From Nocardioides glacieisoli (GTDB taxonomy: Bacteria; Actinomycetota; Actinomycetes; Propionibacteriales; Nocardioidaceae), in the NCBI RefSeq assembly GCF_004137245.1, contig NZ_SDWS01000008.1, positions 62,001 to 126,000 of the forward strand: a DNA stretch of 64,000 nt, in the 5' to 3' direction. Below, piece by piece: positions 51,674 to 60,124 of this stretch. How positions within the stretch are numbered: the stretch's first letter is position 1; every line of letters starts with the position of its first letter. Under the pieces are notes generated by a model. That model did not search any database and was not told the DNA's origin. It saw only the letters and a list, made by a program, of their open reading frames with translations. Position numbers and translations under genes: made by a program.

Positions 51674-52855
51674 TCAGTTCCAGCCGGCCTGCGAGCCGCC
51701 GACGCGGTCCGCCTCGATCTGCTGCTGGTAGCCGGACGAGAGGTACGCGCGCATCGGGTCGGCCGGGAGGCCGCGCTCCTCGCGCCACGACGCCAGGTCA
51801 CGGCGTACGTCGGTGTAGAAGGCGTCCATGAAGATCTCGTTGGCGAGCAGCACGTCGCCGTCCGAGCGGGCCTGGTCGAGGGCCTCGGTGTCGAGCAGCA
51901 GCGCGCGGGCGGTCATCTCCTGCACGTTGAGCACCGAGCGGATCTGGCCCGGCACCTTGGCCTCGATGTTGTGGCACTGGTCGAGCATCAGGGCGACGTC
52001 GTTGGGCGTGCCGTCGGCCTGGTCACCGAAGCCGCCGCCGCGGATGACCTCGACCATGATCCGGAACAGCTGGTAGGGATCGGCCGCGCCGACGATCAGG
52101 TCGTCGTCGGCGTAGAAGCGGCTGTTGAAGTCGAACGAGCCCAGCTTCCCGAGGCGCAGCAGCTGCGCGACGATGAACTCGATGTTGGTGCCGGGGGCGT
52201 GGTGGCCGGTGTCGAGGCAGACCATGGCGCGGTCGCCGAGGGCGGCCACGTGGACGTAGGACGTGCCCCAGTCCGGGACGTCCGTGTGGTAGAACGCCGG
52301 CTCGAAGAACTTGTACTCCAGGACGAGCCGCTGCTCCTCGGAGAGCTCGTCGTAGATCGTGCGCAGGCTCTCGGCGAGCCGGTCCTGCCGGCCGCGCATG
52401 TCGCCCTGGCCGGGGTAGTTGGTGCCCTCGGCGAGCCAGATCTTCAGGTCGCGCGAGCCCGTCTGGTGCATCACCTCGATGCAGGCGAGGTGGTGGTCGA
52501 TCGCCTTCTGCCGGATGCGCGCGTCGGTGTGGGTCAGGGCACCGAGCTTGTAGTCGTCGTCCTGGAAGGTGTTGGAGTTGATGGTGCCGAGCGCGACGCC
52601 GTGCTCCTTGGCGTACGCCGACAGGGCGGCGTAGTCGCCGACCTCGTCCCACGGGATGTGGAGCGCCACTGACGGCGCGAGGCCGGTGAAGCGGTGGACG
52701 GCGGCGGCGTCGGCGATCTTCTCCTCGACGGTGCGCGGGGTGCCGGCGGAGCCGAAGACCTTGAAGCGGGTGCCGGAGTTGCCGTAGGCCCAGGACGGCA
52801 CCTCGATGGCGAGGTCGCCGAGCCGGTCGCTGATGGCGGTGAAGCTGGTGGTCAT
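51674..52855 (-). CDS. rhaI: L-rhamnose isomerase (xylose-isomerase-like type)
   Basis: 393 residues, TIM-barrel sugar isomerase of the RhaI type found in Pseudomonas and actinobacteria, not E. coli RhaA. Family segments are HIPWDEVGDY, LGTINSNTFQDDDYKLGALTHTD, KIWLAEGTNYPGQGDMRGRQDRL, EYKFFEPAFYHTDVPDWGTSY, LDTGHHAPGTNIEFIVAQLL and DFNSRFYADDDLIVGAADPYQLF. Acidic and His metal ligands are intact. It turns L-rhamnose into L-rhamnulose. The start overlaps the mutarotase stop. Confidence 0.93.
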   Translation of the reverse strand: MTTSFTAISDRLGDLAIEVPSWAYGNSGTRFKVFGSAGTPRTVEEKIADAAAVHRFTGLAPSVALHIPWDEVGDYAALSAYAKEHGVALGTINSNTFQDDDYKLGALTHTDARIRQKAIDHHLACIEVMHQTGSRDLKIWLAEGTNYPGQGDMRGRQDRLAESLRTIYDELSEEQRLVLEYKFFEPAFYHTDVPDWGTSYVHVAALGDRAMVCLDTGHHAPGTNIEFIVAQLLRLGKLGSFDFNSRFYADDDLIVGAADPYQLFRIMVEVIRGGGFGDQADGTPNDVALMLDQCHNIEAKVPGQIRSVLNVQEMTARALLLDTEALDQARSDGDVLLANEIFMDAFYTDVRRDLASWREERGLPADPMRAYLSSGYQQQIEADRVGGSQAGWN

Positions 52856-53238
52856 GACGGGTCCTGGGCTGTGGTGGCGGGAGGGTCTGGGAGGTGTGCG
52901 GGGTCGAGCGCGGCGAGCTGGTCCTCGAGGTGGAAGACCTCGTCCAGCTGCCGGAAGCCCTGGTCGGGCGGGAGGTCGAGCTCCTCGAAGAACTCGGCCA
53001 TCTCCGCCTGCCAGCGGGCGTTGACGTCGGTGCGGGCCATCCCGGCCTGTGCGGCGGCCAGGTCGTCGGTCACGAGGTAGCCGACCAGGAGGCCGTCGTC
53101 CCGCAGGAAGAGGGAGTAGTCGTGCCAGCCGGTGTCGTGGAGGGCGCGGAGCATCTCGGGCCACACGCTGGCGTGGCGCTCGGCGTACTCAGCCATCCGG
53201 TCCTGACGGACCTGCAGGGTGAAGCAGACGCGCGGCAT
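52852..53238 (-). CDS. rhaM: L-rhamnose mutarotase
   Basis: 128 residues, dimeric alpha-beta barrel. MPRVCFTLQVRQDRMAEYAERHASVWPEMLRALHDTGWHDYSLFLRDDGLLVGYL contains the usual catalytic His and Tyr region; WQAEMAEFF follows. It interconverts rhamnose anomers for the isomerase. GGGAGG lies 5 bp before ATG 53238. The C-terminal 25 residues are longer than in E. coli RhaM. Confidence 0.92.
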   Translation of the reverse strand: MPRVCFTLQVRQDRMAEYAERHASVWPEMLRALHDTGWHDYSLFLRDDGLLVGYLVTDDLAAAQAGMARTDVNARWQAEMAEFFEELDLPPDQGFRQLDEVFHLEDQLAALDPAHLPDPPATTAQDPS

Positions 53239-53266
53239 CGCGGCCTCCCGGCTGTGAAGTGGTGGT

Positions 53267-53303
53267 CCCGGGGCCGTCGACGGCTGGGGCCGACGGCCCC
53301 GGG
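53267..53303. promoter_or_regulatory. Strong hairpin between rhaS and rhaM
   Basis: 13-bp perfect stem CCCGGGGCCGTCG (53267-53279)/CGACGGCCCCGGG (53291-53303), 11-nt loop, in the 85-bp gap after the binding-protein gene. It is placed exactly like the hairpin after malE and is probably an mRNA-stabilising or partial-termination element. Confidence 0.6.
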
Positions 53304-53323
53304 AGGTGTGGTGCGGTCGGGCC

Positions 53324-54376
53324 TCAGAAGTCGAAGTCGCCGATGTTGTCCGCGTTGAAGGTGAACGGCTCGCCCAGGAGCACGGTGCCGTCGGCGCCGA
53401 CCTCGAACTCGCCGAGCTCACCGGCCTCGAAGGAGTCACCCTCCTCACCAGTGATCGACCCGTCGACCAGCGCAGCAGCCGCGTAGGTCGCGAGGTAGCC
53501 CAGGTCGCCCGGGTTCCACAGCGCGAACGACGCCACGGTGCCGTCCTCGACGAACTCACGCATCTGGTTCGGCGTGCCGAGACCGGTCAGCGCGACCTGG
53601 CCCTTGTACTCCGAGTCCGACAGGTACCGGGCCGCAGCGGCGATGCCGACCGTGGTCGGGCTGATGATGCCCTTCAGGTCGGGGTGGTTCTGCAGCAGCG
53701 CCTCGGTCTGGTCGAACGACTTCTGGTCCTCGTCATCGCCGTAGACGGTGTCGACGAGCTCGATGTCGGCGTAGTCCGGGTTCGAGGCCAGCTCCTCCTC
53801 CATCGTCGCGATCCACGCGTTCTGGTTCGTCGCGTTGGCCGAGGCCGACAGGATCGCGATCTCACCCGACCCGCCGATCTCCTCGGCGATCAGCTCCAGC
53901 TGCTTGGCAGCGATGCCCTCGGACGTGGCCTGGTTGATGAACAGGTCGCGGCACTCGGGGTTGGTGTCGGCGTCGAACGTGACGACCTTGACGTCCGCGC
54001 TGCGGGCCTCCTCGATCGCGTCGCACAACGCGTCGGGGTCGTTGGCCGAGATGATCAACGCGTCCTTGCCCTGCTGGGCCACGGTGTTGATGTACGACAC
54101 CTGCGCATCCGGGCTACCCGTCTCCGGGCCGACCTCCTCCATGTCCGCACCCAGCTCGTCGGCCGCCGTCATGGCGCCCTTCGTGCTGGTGTCGAAGTAG
54201 GCGTTGCCGAGGTTCTTGGGGAGCATCGTCATCGACAGCGCACCCCCACCGTCCCCGCCGCTGCCCGAGTCGCTGCCCGAGTCCCCGCCGTCGTCGCCGC
54301 CGCAACCGGCGAAGGCGAAGGTCGCGGTGAGCAGGAGCGCGGCCAGAGCCGTGGGCTTCCTGGTGTGGATCTTCAT
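53324..54376 (-). CDS. rhaS: Rhamnose ABC transporter substrate-binding lipoprotein
   Basis: 350 residues. Signal peptide with lipobox FAGC (Cys25) and a Gly/Ser/Asp-rich linker, then a periplasmic-binding-protein type 1 domain: LSMTMLPKNLGNAYFDTSTKGAM, DALIISANDPDALCDAIEEAR, VVTFDADTNPECRDLFINQA, LKGIISPTTVGIAAAARYLS, LTGLGTPNQMREFVEDGTV. This pattern is typical of RhaS. The upstream permease overlaps its start by 4 bp. Confidence 0.9.
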   Translation of the reverse strand: MKIHTRKPTALAALLLTATFAFAGCGGDDGGDSGSDSGSGGDGGGALSMTMLPKNLGNAYFDTSTKGAMTAADELGADMEEVGPETGSPDAQVSYINTVAQQGKDALIISANDPDALCDAIEEARSADVKVVTFDADTNPECRDLFINQATSEGIAAKQLELIAEEIGGSGEIAILSASANATNQNAWIATMEEELASNPDYADIELVDTVYGDDEDQKSFDQTEALLQNHPDLKGIISPTTVGIAAAARYLSDSEYKGQVALTGLGTPNQMREFVEDGTVASFALWNPGDLGYLATYAAAALVDGSITGEEGDSFEAGELGEFEVGADGTVLLGEPFTFNADNIGDFDF

Positions 54377-55467
54377 GAGTCACTGCCTCTCGTTGTGACG
54401 CCGGCGGATGCCGCGTTATCTGGGGTGTGGGACTCCCGAGGAGCCGCCGGTGTCGCCTTGCGGGGGAGCCTCGACGAGGCCGCGGCAAGGACGTTGGGGA
54501 GGATCACCGAGGCCACGAGGAGCAGGCCGACGATGATGTTGGTGACGTTGACCGTCACGCTCTCCAGGCGCAGCGCGCTGGAGAGGACGCCGATCAGCAC
54601 GACCCCGGCAAGGACGCCGTGGAGCCGGCCGCGGCCGCCGAAGATCGAGACGCCGCCGAGGAGCACCGCCGCGATGACCTGGAGCTCGTAGCCGGTGGCG
54701 TTGTCGCCGCGGGCCGAGCCGAACCGCAGGGTGAAGTAGATGCCGGCCAGCGCCGAGACGACGCCGGAGAGCATGAAGAGCACCAGCTTGGTGCGGGCCA
54801 CGTCGACGCCGGTGAAGTGCGCCGCCTCGTCGTTGAGCCCGATGTCGTAGACACCGCGGCCGAAGGTCGAGAAGTGCAGCAGCACCACGAAGCCGATCGC
54901 GAGGACCGCGAAGGGGATCATGACGAGCGGGATCTTCGTCTCGCCGATCGTCCCGGTGGCGAGGTCCGACCACTTCTCGGTGAAGTCGGTGATCGCCTTG
55001 GTGCCGAGCAGCCCGACGGCGATGCCGCGGAAGAGCGCAAGCGTGCCGATCGTGACCGCGAGCGACGGCAGTCCGACGTAGGCGATGAGGAAGCCGTTGA
55101 GCGCACCGCAGGCCAGGCCGGCCAGCAGGGCGAGCAGTGCGGCGGCCGGGACGGACATCCCGCCCTCGTGGAGCACGCCGAGCAGCACGCTGCTCAGGCC
55201 CATGATGCTCGCGACCGACAGGTCGATCTCGCCGGTGATGATCACCAGCGTCATCGGCAGGGCGATCAGCAGGATGGGGGCGATGTCCTGCAGCAGGAAC
55301 TTGATGGTGAGCGGGCCGTCGAAGTTGGGCACGTTGGCGATCGAGTAGAGGATCACCGCCGCGGTGAGCGCGATGACGGCCGTCTCGCGGGTGAGCAGCA
55401 GCCGCTGCCACAGGGGTGCGGAGTACGCCGAGTAGGTGCGGGCCGGCGCTTCGGTCGTGGCGCTCAT
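54373..55467 (-). CDS. rhaQ: Rhamnose ABC transporter permease (second)
   Basis: 364 residues, BPD_transp_2 (ribose-type) permease with about nine helices. Typical segments are IALPMTLVIITGEIDLSVASIMGLSSVLLG, LLALLAGLACGALNGFLIAYVGLPSLAVTIGTLALFRGIAVGLL and ELQVIAAVLLGGVSIFGGRGRLHGVLAGVV. It pairs with the preceding permease. The assignment of Q versus P is by gene order only. Confidence 0.88.
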   Translation of the reverse strand: MSATTEAPARTYSAYSAPLWQRLLLTRETAVIALTAAVILYSIANVPNFDGPLTIKFLLQDIAPILLIALPMTLVIITGEIDLSVASIMGLSSVLLGVLHEGGMSVPAAALLALLAGLACGALNGFLIAYVGLPSLAVTIGTLALFRGIAVGLLGTKAITDFTEKWSDLATGTIGETKIPLVMIPFAVLAIGFVVLLHFSTFGRGVYDIGLNDEAAHFTGVDVARTKLVLFMLSGVVSALAGIYFTLRFGSARGDNATGYELQVIAAVLLGGVSIFGGRGRLHGVLAGVVLIGVLSSALRLESVTVNVTNIIVGLLLVASVILPNVLAAASSRLPRKATPAAPRESHTPDNAASAGVTTRGSDS

Positions 55468-56534
55468 GAGCGATCCCTCGATTCGGCGAGCTTGCGGGCC
55501 TGTCTGACGGCGAGGACCCGGTCGAGGACGATCGCGCCGAGGATGAGGGCGCCGACGACGGCGCGCTGCCAGAAGTCCTCGATGCCCAGGCTCGGGAGCG
55601 CCCGGTTGATGGTGACGAGCAGGAAGGCGCCGATCGCCGCGCCCCACACGGTGCCGCTGCCGCCGAAGATGGCGATGCCACCGATGACGGCGGCGGCGAC
55701 GGCCTGGAGCTCGATGCCGCTGCCGACGCTGGAGCTCACCGTGCCGTAGCGGGCGGTGTAGAGCGCTCCGGCCAGGCCGGCCAGCGCACCGCTGAGGACG
55801 AACGCGGCGAGCAGGCGACGGCGTACGGGCAAGCCGTAAAGCACGGCCGCGTCGGGGTCGGAGCCGATCGCGTACATCTCGCGGCCACCGCGCGCGGTGT
55901 GGAGGTAGTAGCCGACCGCGGCCAGGACCAGCACCGCGATGATCGTCAGCATCGGAACGCCCAGCACCGAGCGGGTGCCGAGCCGGAGGAACTCGCGCGG
56001 CAGGTCGCCGGCGTTGATCCGGTCGCTGCCCGCCCAGGTGAGCATGATGCCGCGGTAGATGTAGAGGGTGCCGAGCGTGATGACGAGCGCGGGCACCTTG
56101 CCGTACGCCACCAGGAGGCCGTTGACCAGGCCGAGCACTGCGCCGAGCAGCAGGCAGGCCGCGATCACCACGATGATCGGCAGTCCGGGATGGTCGATGA
56201 AGAGCCGGCCGGTGAGGTAGGCGGTGAGCGCCATCACCGAGCCGACCGACAGGTCGACGTTGCGGGTGATGATCACGACGCCCTGACCGACCGCCAGCAG
56301 CACGAGGATCGACGGGTTGAGCAGGAAGTTGCGCCAGCCGTCGGAGCTGAACAGGAAGCTGTTGTTCTTCGAGGTCGCGAGCACGACGACCGCGAGGAGG
56401 ACGAGGAAGATCGACAGCTCGCGCGAGCGGAGCACGGTCGTGATCGCGCGTCGGGTCGGGGACAGGCGGCTGGGCTCGACGAGGAGGGCCTCGCCGGACG
56501 AGACCTCGCTCGCGGGCTGCACGTCGGTGTTCAT
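55464..56534 (-). CDS. rhaP: Rhamnose ABC transporter permease (first)
   Basis: 356 residues, same family as the next permease: SILVLLAVGQGVVIITRNVDLSVGSVMALTAYLTG, GLVNGLLVAYGKVPALVITLGTLYIYRGIML and IELQAVAAAVIGGIAIFGGSGTVWGAAIGAFLL. The N-terminal 40 residues are cytoplasmic. 4-bp overlaps with the ATPase gene before it and the permease after it show strict co-translation. Confidence 0.88.
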   Translation of the reverse strand: MNTDVQPASEVSSGEALLVEPSRLSPTRRAITTVLRSRELSIFLVLLAVVVLATSKNNSFLFSSDGWRNFLLNPSILVLLAVGQGVVIITRNVDLSVGSVMALTAYLTGRLFIDHPGLPIIVVIAACLLLGAVLGLVNGLLVAYGKVPALVITLGTLYIYRGIMLTWAGSDRINAGDLPREFLRLGTRSVLGVPMLTIIAVLVLAAVGYYLHTARGGREMYAIGSDPDAAVLYGLPVRRRLLAAFVLSGALAGLAGALYTARYGTVSSSVGSGIELQAVAAAVIGGIAIFGGSGTVWGAAIGAFLLVTINRALPSLGIEDFWQRAVVGALILGAIVLDRVLAVRQARKLAESRDRS

Positions 56535-58048
56535 GAGGCGTCCTCGAGGTGGTGGGTGGCCGCGTGCATGACGGCCTCGGGGGTGGCCTCAGCACGGTCG
56601 AGCTCGGCGGTGATGCGGCCCTCGCAGAGGACGAGGACGCGGTCGGCCATGCCGAGGACCTCGGGCAGCTCGGAGGAGATCATCAGGATCGCGAGGCCCT
56701 GCCCGGCGAGCTCGGACAGCAGCCGGTGGACCTCGGCCTTGGTGCCGACGTCGATGCCGCGGGTGGGCTCGTCGATGATCAGCAGCTTCGGGTTCGTCGC
56801 GAGCCACTTGGCGATGACGACCTTCTGCTGGTTGCCGCCGCTCATCGTGGCTGCGTTCATGTCGAGCGCGCTGGTCTTGACCTCGAGGCGGGAGGCCCAG
56901 GGGCCGGCGGCCTTGTTCTCCATGCCGGCGGTGAGCAGGCCGGCCTTCGCGATGCCGCGGCGGATGACGCCTGCGACGTTGCGGGTGACCGAGGAGTCGA
57001 TGACCAGGCCCTGCTTGCGGCGGTCCTCGGGGATGAAGGCCATGCCGGCGCGGATCGCGGAGCGCGGGTCGTGCTCCTTGACGTCCTTGCCGTTGACCGT
57101 GACCGTGCCGCTGTCGTAGTGGTCGACCCCGAAGACCGCGCGGGCGACCTCGCTCCGACCCGCGCCGACCAGGCCGGCCAGTCCGACGATCTCGCCGGCG
57201 CGGACCTCGAGGTCGATGTCGTGGAAGACGCCCGACCGGTTGAGTCCGCTGACCTGCAGGACCGGCTCGCCGATGGTTGCGGCGACCTTGGGAAAGAGCT
57301 CGTCGACGTCGCGGCCGACCATCAACGACACCAGCTCGGACGGCGAGGTCTCGTCGATGCGGCGGGTGTCGATGTAGGAGCCGTCGCGCATCACGGTCAC
57401 GGTGTCGGCGAGGGCGAAGACCTCGTCGAAGCGGTGGGATATGAAGACGAGTGCGCGACCCTCGTCGCGCAGGCTCCGGGCGACGGCGAAGAGGCGGTCG
57501 ACCTCGACGCCGCTGAGCGCGGCGGTGGGCTCGTCCATCACCAGCAGGCGTGCGTCGAGCGAGATGGCCTTGGCGATCTCGATGATCTGCTGGTCGGCGA
57601 TCGAGAGGCCGGCGGCGGGACGACGGGGGTCGATCCGCACGCCGAGGCGAGCGAAGAGGCCCTCGGCCTCGGTGATCATCGCGGCGCGGTCGATGCGACG
57701 GCCGCGGGCGAGGGGCTGGCGGCCCATGAAGATGTTCTCCGTGACCGACAGGTCGGGGAAGAGCGTCGGCTCCTGGTAGATCACCGCGATGCCGGCCCCC
57801 TTGGAGTCGGCGGTGGAGGAGAAGTCGACGGCCTCGCCGCCGAGCTCGAAGACGCCGGAGTCGCGGCGGTGCACGCCGGCGACGACCTTGACGAGGGTCG
57901 ACTTGCCGGCGCCGTTCTCGCCGATCAGGGCGTGGATCGAGCCGCCGTCGACCCGGAGGCTGCCGGAGCGGAGGGCGACGACCGGGCCGAACGACTTGGA
58001 GACGTCACGCAGCTCCAGCACCGGTGCGGCGGTGTCGGTGGCGGTCAT
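56531..58048 (-). CDS. rhaT: Rhamnose ABC transporter ATP-binding protein
   Basis: 505 residues, two ABC domains in one chain (RbsA type). The first half has Walker A GENGAGKST (43-51), LSIADQQIIEIAKA and VMDEPTAAL. The second half has degenerate Walker A GLVGAGRSEVARAVFG, the signature MSGGNQQKVVIAKWL and LIIDEPTRGIDVG. The weak second Walker A is normal for this family. ATG 58048 is first in the importer operon; upstream in-frame ATGs would lie within the promoter. Confidence 0.92.
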   Translation of the reverse strand: MTATDTAAPVLELRDVSKSFGPVVALRSGSLRVDGGSIHALIGENGAGKSTLVKVVAGVHRRDSGVFELGGEAVDFSSTADSKGAGIAVIYQEPTLFPDLSVTENIFMGRQPLARGRRIDRAAMITEAEGLFARLGVRIDPRRPAAGLSIADQQIIEIAKAISLDARLLVMDEPTAALSGVEVDRLFAVARSLRDEGRALVFISHRFDEVFALADTVTVMRDGSYIDTRRIDETSPSELVSLMVGRDVDELFPKVAATIGEPVLQVSGLNRSGVFHDIDLEVRAGEIVGLAGLVGAGRSEVARAVFGVDHYDSGTVTVNGKDVKEHDPRSAIRAGMAFIPEDRRKQGLVIDSSVTRNVAGVIRRGIAKAGLLTAGMENKAAGPWASRLEVKTSALDMNAATMSGGNQQKVVIAKWLATNPKLLIIDEPTRGIDVGTKAEVHRLLSELAGQGLAILMISSELPEVLGMADRVLVLCEGRITAELDRAEATPEAVMHAATHHLEDAS

Positions 58049-58071
58049 GATCGGGGCCCTGTCGTCGTGGT

Positions 58072-58123
58072 TGAAAGGTTTCACGTCGCGAGAAAGGTAA
58101 GTGGCGGCCGTCACACGCGTCAA
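58072..58123 (-). promoter_or_regulatory. Rhamnose operon promoter and operator
   Basis: Minus strand: -35 TTGACG (58123-58118), 18-bp spacer, -10 TACCTT (58099-58094), a close match to the housekeeping consensus. Just downstream, over the expected start of transcription, lies the dyad TGAAA-GG-TTTCA (58072-58083), a LacI-type operator. A bound repressor would stop the whole rha-lut run. Confidence 0.7.
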
Positions 58124-58144
58124 GCATCCCGGTGAATTTTTCTG

Positions 58145-58178
58145 TGACGTTTCATTCGACTGGTGGGTGGTCTACTCT
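58145..58178 (+). promoter_or_regulatory. rhaR promoter with a second operator-like site
   Basis: Plus strand: TGACGTTTCA (58145-58154) resembles the TGAAA/TTTCA operator and overlaps a -35-like TTCATT (58151-58156). The -10 is TACTCT (58173-58178). A GAGGAG ribosome site follows before ATG 58207. This suggests the regulator limits its own synthesis. Confidence 0.5.
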
Positions 58179-58206
58179 CCGACTGTCAGTCGTCCCGAGG
58201 AGCCCG

Positions 58207-59247
58207 ATGTCCAGCAGCAGCCCTCCGGTGCGCAACGGGCGTCGGCCGTCGGTCAAGGACGTGGCCGAGCGCGCCCAGGTCTCCCTGGGCACCGTCAGCA
58301 ACGTGCTCAACCGCCCCGACCGGGTGAGTGCCGGCACCCGTGAGCGCGTCGAGCGCGCGATGGTCGACCTCGGGTTCGTGCTCAACGAGTCCGCCCGCCA
58401 GCTCCGGATGGGGCGCAGCAACACGTTCGCCTACGTCATGCTCGACGCGACCAACCCGTTCTTCACCGACGTGGCGCGCGGCATCGAGCTCGCTGCCGAG
58501 AAGGCGGACCTGTCGCTGTTCCTCTGCAACAGCGACGGCCGCTCCGCCCGGGAGCATGCCCACCTCGCGCACCTCCAGCAGCAGCGCGTCGACGGCATCC
58601 TGATCACGCCCGTCGACCCCGAGGCACCCGAGCTCGCGCGGATCATCGCGCAGGGCACGCCCCTCGTCATCGTCGACCGCGCCACCACCACGGGGACCTT
58701 CTGCTCCGTCACGGTCGACGACCGGCTCGGCGGCCGCGTGGCCATCGAGCACCTCGTCGACCGCGGCCACACTCGCGTCGCCTACGTCGGCGGGCCCGTC
58801 GCCATCGGCCAGGTGCGCGAGCGCTGGGAGGGCGCGCGGGCAGCGTGGAGCGACGCCGGCCTCGCCGAGTCCGACCTGGTCCACGTCGAGACAGAGACGC
58901 TCTCCGTCGAGGAGGGCAGGGTCGCCGGCGAGCGGATCGCGGGACTGCCCAGACGCAGCCGCCCGAGCGCGGTCTTCTGCGCCAACGACCTCGTCGCGCT
59001 GGGCCTCCTGCAGCAGGTCGTCTCCACCGGTCAGAAGGTTCCCGAGGACCTCGCGATCGTCGGCTACGACGACATCGCCTTCGCCGCCAGCGCGGCCGTG
59101 CCCCTCACGTCGGTCCGGCAGCCGCGGCAGTCGCTGGGGCGTACCGCCGCCGAGCTCCTGATCGACGAGGTCAACAACCCCGAGCACCTGCACCAGCAGG
59201 TCGAGTTCACCCCCGAGCTGATCGCCCGCACCTCGACCCTGGGTTGA
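58207..59247 (+). CDS. rhaR: LacI-family regulator of rhamnose genes
   Basis: 346 residues. HTH SVKDVAERAQVSLGTVSNVLNRPDRVSAGTRERVERAM, then the effector domain: SNTFAYVMLDATNPFFTDVARGIELAAEKADLSLFLCNSDG, HLVDRGHTRVAYVGG, AVFCANDLVALGLLQQVV, AIVGYDDIAFAASAAVPLTSVRQP. ATG 58207 was chosen for its GAGGAG site; an upstream ATG at 58132 would run through the operator. Divergent from the rhamnose operon. Confidence 0.9.
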   Translation: MSSSSPPVRNGRRPSVKDVAERAQVSLGTVSNVLNRPDRVSAGTRERVERAMVDLGFVLNESARQLRMGRSNTFAYVMLDATNPFFTDVARGIELAAEKADLSLFLCNSDGRSAREHAHLAHLQQQRVDGILITPVDPEAPELARIIAQGTPLVIVDRATTTGTFCSVTVDDRLGGRVAIEHLVDRGHTRVAYVGGPVAIGQVRERWEGARAAWSDAGLAESDLVHVETETLSVEEGRVAGERIAGLPRRSRPSAVFCANDLVALGLLQQVVSTGQKVPEDLAIVGYDDIAFAASAAVPLTSVRQPRQSLGRTAAELLIDEVNNPEHLHQQVEFTPELIARTSTLG

Positions 59248-59301
59248 CCCGCTGAAACGTTCGTAGGCGTTGTCCCTCCACCGACCGACGCCTCACGGCG
59301 A

Positions 59302-59360
59302 TAGTCCGCATCACACGTCTGGTGCCGAACCCGTGTCGGGCAGAACTTTGATGCGGACTA
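59302..59360. terminator. Long palindrome between convergent rhaR and upp
   Basis: 12-bp arms TAGTCCGCATCA (59302-59313) and TGATGCGGACTA (59349-59360). Between them lies a smaller hairpin (TGCCGA...TCGGGCA). It is probably a bidirectional terminator, but the AT-richer arms and 35-nt spacing are unusual, so a small palindromic repeat element is possible. Confidence 0.5.
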
Positions 59361-59371
59361 CCCCCGGGAGG

Positions 59372-60013
59372 TCAGTGCGCGACGCCGTACAACCGGTCGC
59401 CGGCGTCGCCGAGGCCGGGGACGATGTAGCCCTTGTCGTTGAGCTTCTCGTCGAGCGCCGCGGTCACGACGGTGACGGGTACGTCGAGGCCCTCGAGGCC
59501 GGCCTCGAGGTTCGCGACGCCCTCGGGTGCCGCGAGCAGGCAGATCGCCGTGATGTCGTCGGCGCCGCGAGAAGTGAGGAAGTTGATCGCCGCCGCGAGG
59601 GTGCCGCCGGTCGCGAGCATCGGGTCGAGGACGTAGCACTGGCGCCCGGACAGGTCGTCGGGCAGCCGCTCGGCGTAGGTCGACGCCTCGAGCGTCTCCT
59701 CGTTGCGCACCATGCCGAGGAAGCCGACCTCGGCCGTCGGCAGGAGCCGCATCATGCCGTCGAGCATGCCCAGGCCGGCGCGGAGGATCGGCACCACCAT
59801 CGGTCGCGGCTGGGCGAGGTAGACGCCGGTCGTCGGCCCGACGGGGGTGGTGATGTCACGCGGGTCGACGCGCACCTCGCGGGTCGCTTCGTAGGCGAGG
59901 AGCGTCACCAGCTCGTCGGTGAGCCGCCGGAAGGTCGGCGAGTCGGTCTGCTCGTCGCGCAGGACGGTGAGCTTGTGGGAGACGAGCGGGTGGTCGACGA
60001 CGTGCAGGCGCAT
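59372..60013 (-). CDS. upp: Uracil phosphoribosyltransferase
   Basis: 213 residues, normal length. Pyrimidine salvage: uracil plus PRPP to [51 protein letters not shown], the PRPP loop [17 protein letters not shown] and the C-terminal [17 protein letters not shown] are all present. ATG 60013 is preceded by TAGGGT on the minus strand (60026-60021) at 7 nt, so a leaderless transcript. Confidence 0.96.
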   Translation of the reverse strand: MRLHVVDHPLVSHKLTVLRDEQTDSPTFRRLTDELVTLLAYEATREVRVDPRDITTPVGPTTGVYLAQPRPMVVPILRAGLGMLDGMMRLLPTAEVGFLGMVRNEETLEASTYAERLPDDLSGRQCYVLDPMLATGGTLAAAINFLTSRGADDITAICLLAAPEGVANLEAGLEGLDVPVTVVTAALDEKLNDKGYIVPGLGDAGDRLYGVAH

Positions 60014-60124
60014 GGGGGTCACCCTAGTGGTGTCGGCAGCGGGATGAACGACTCGCAAACCTCCTTGTTGGTCGGGCCGGCTTCTGCGACTCTGGAGCAG
60101 TCCGCAGCCTGGGGAGGGGTCGGC

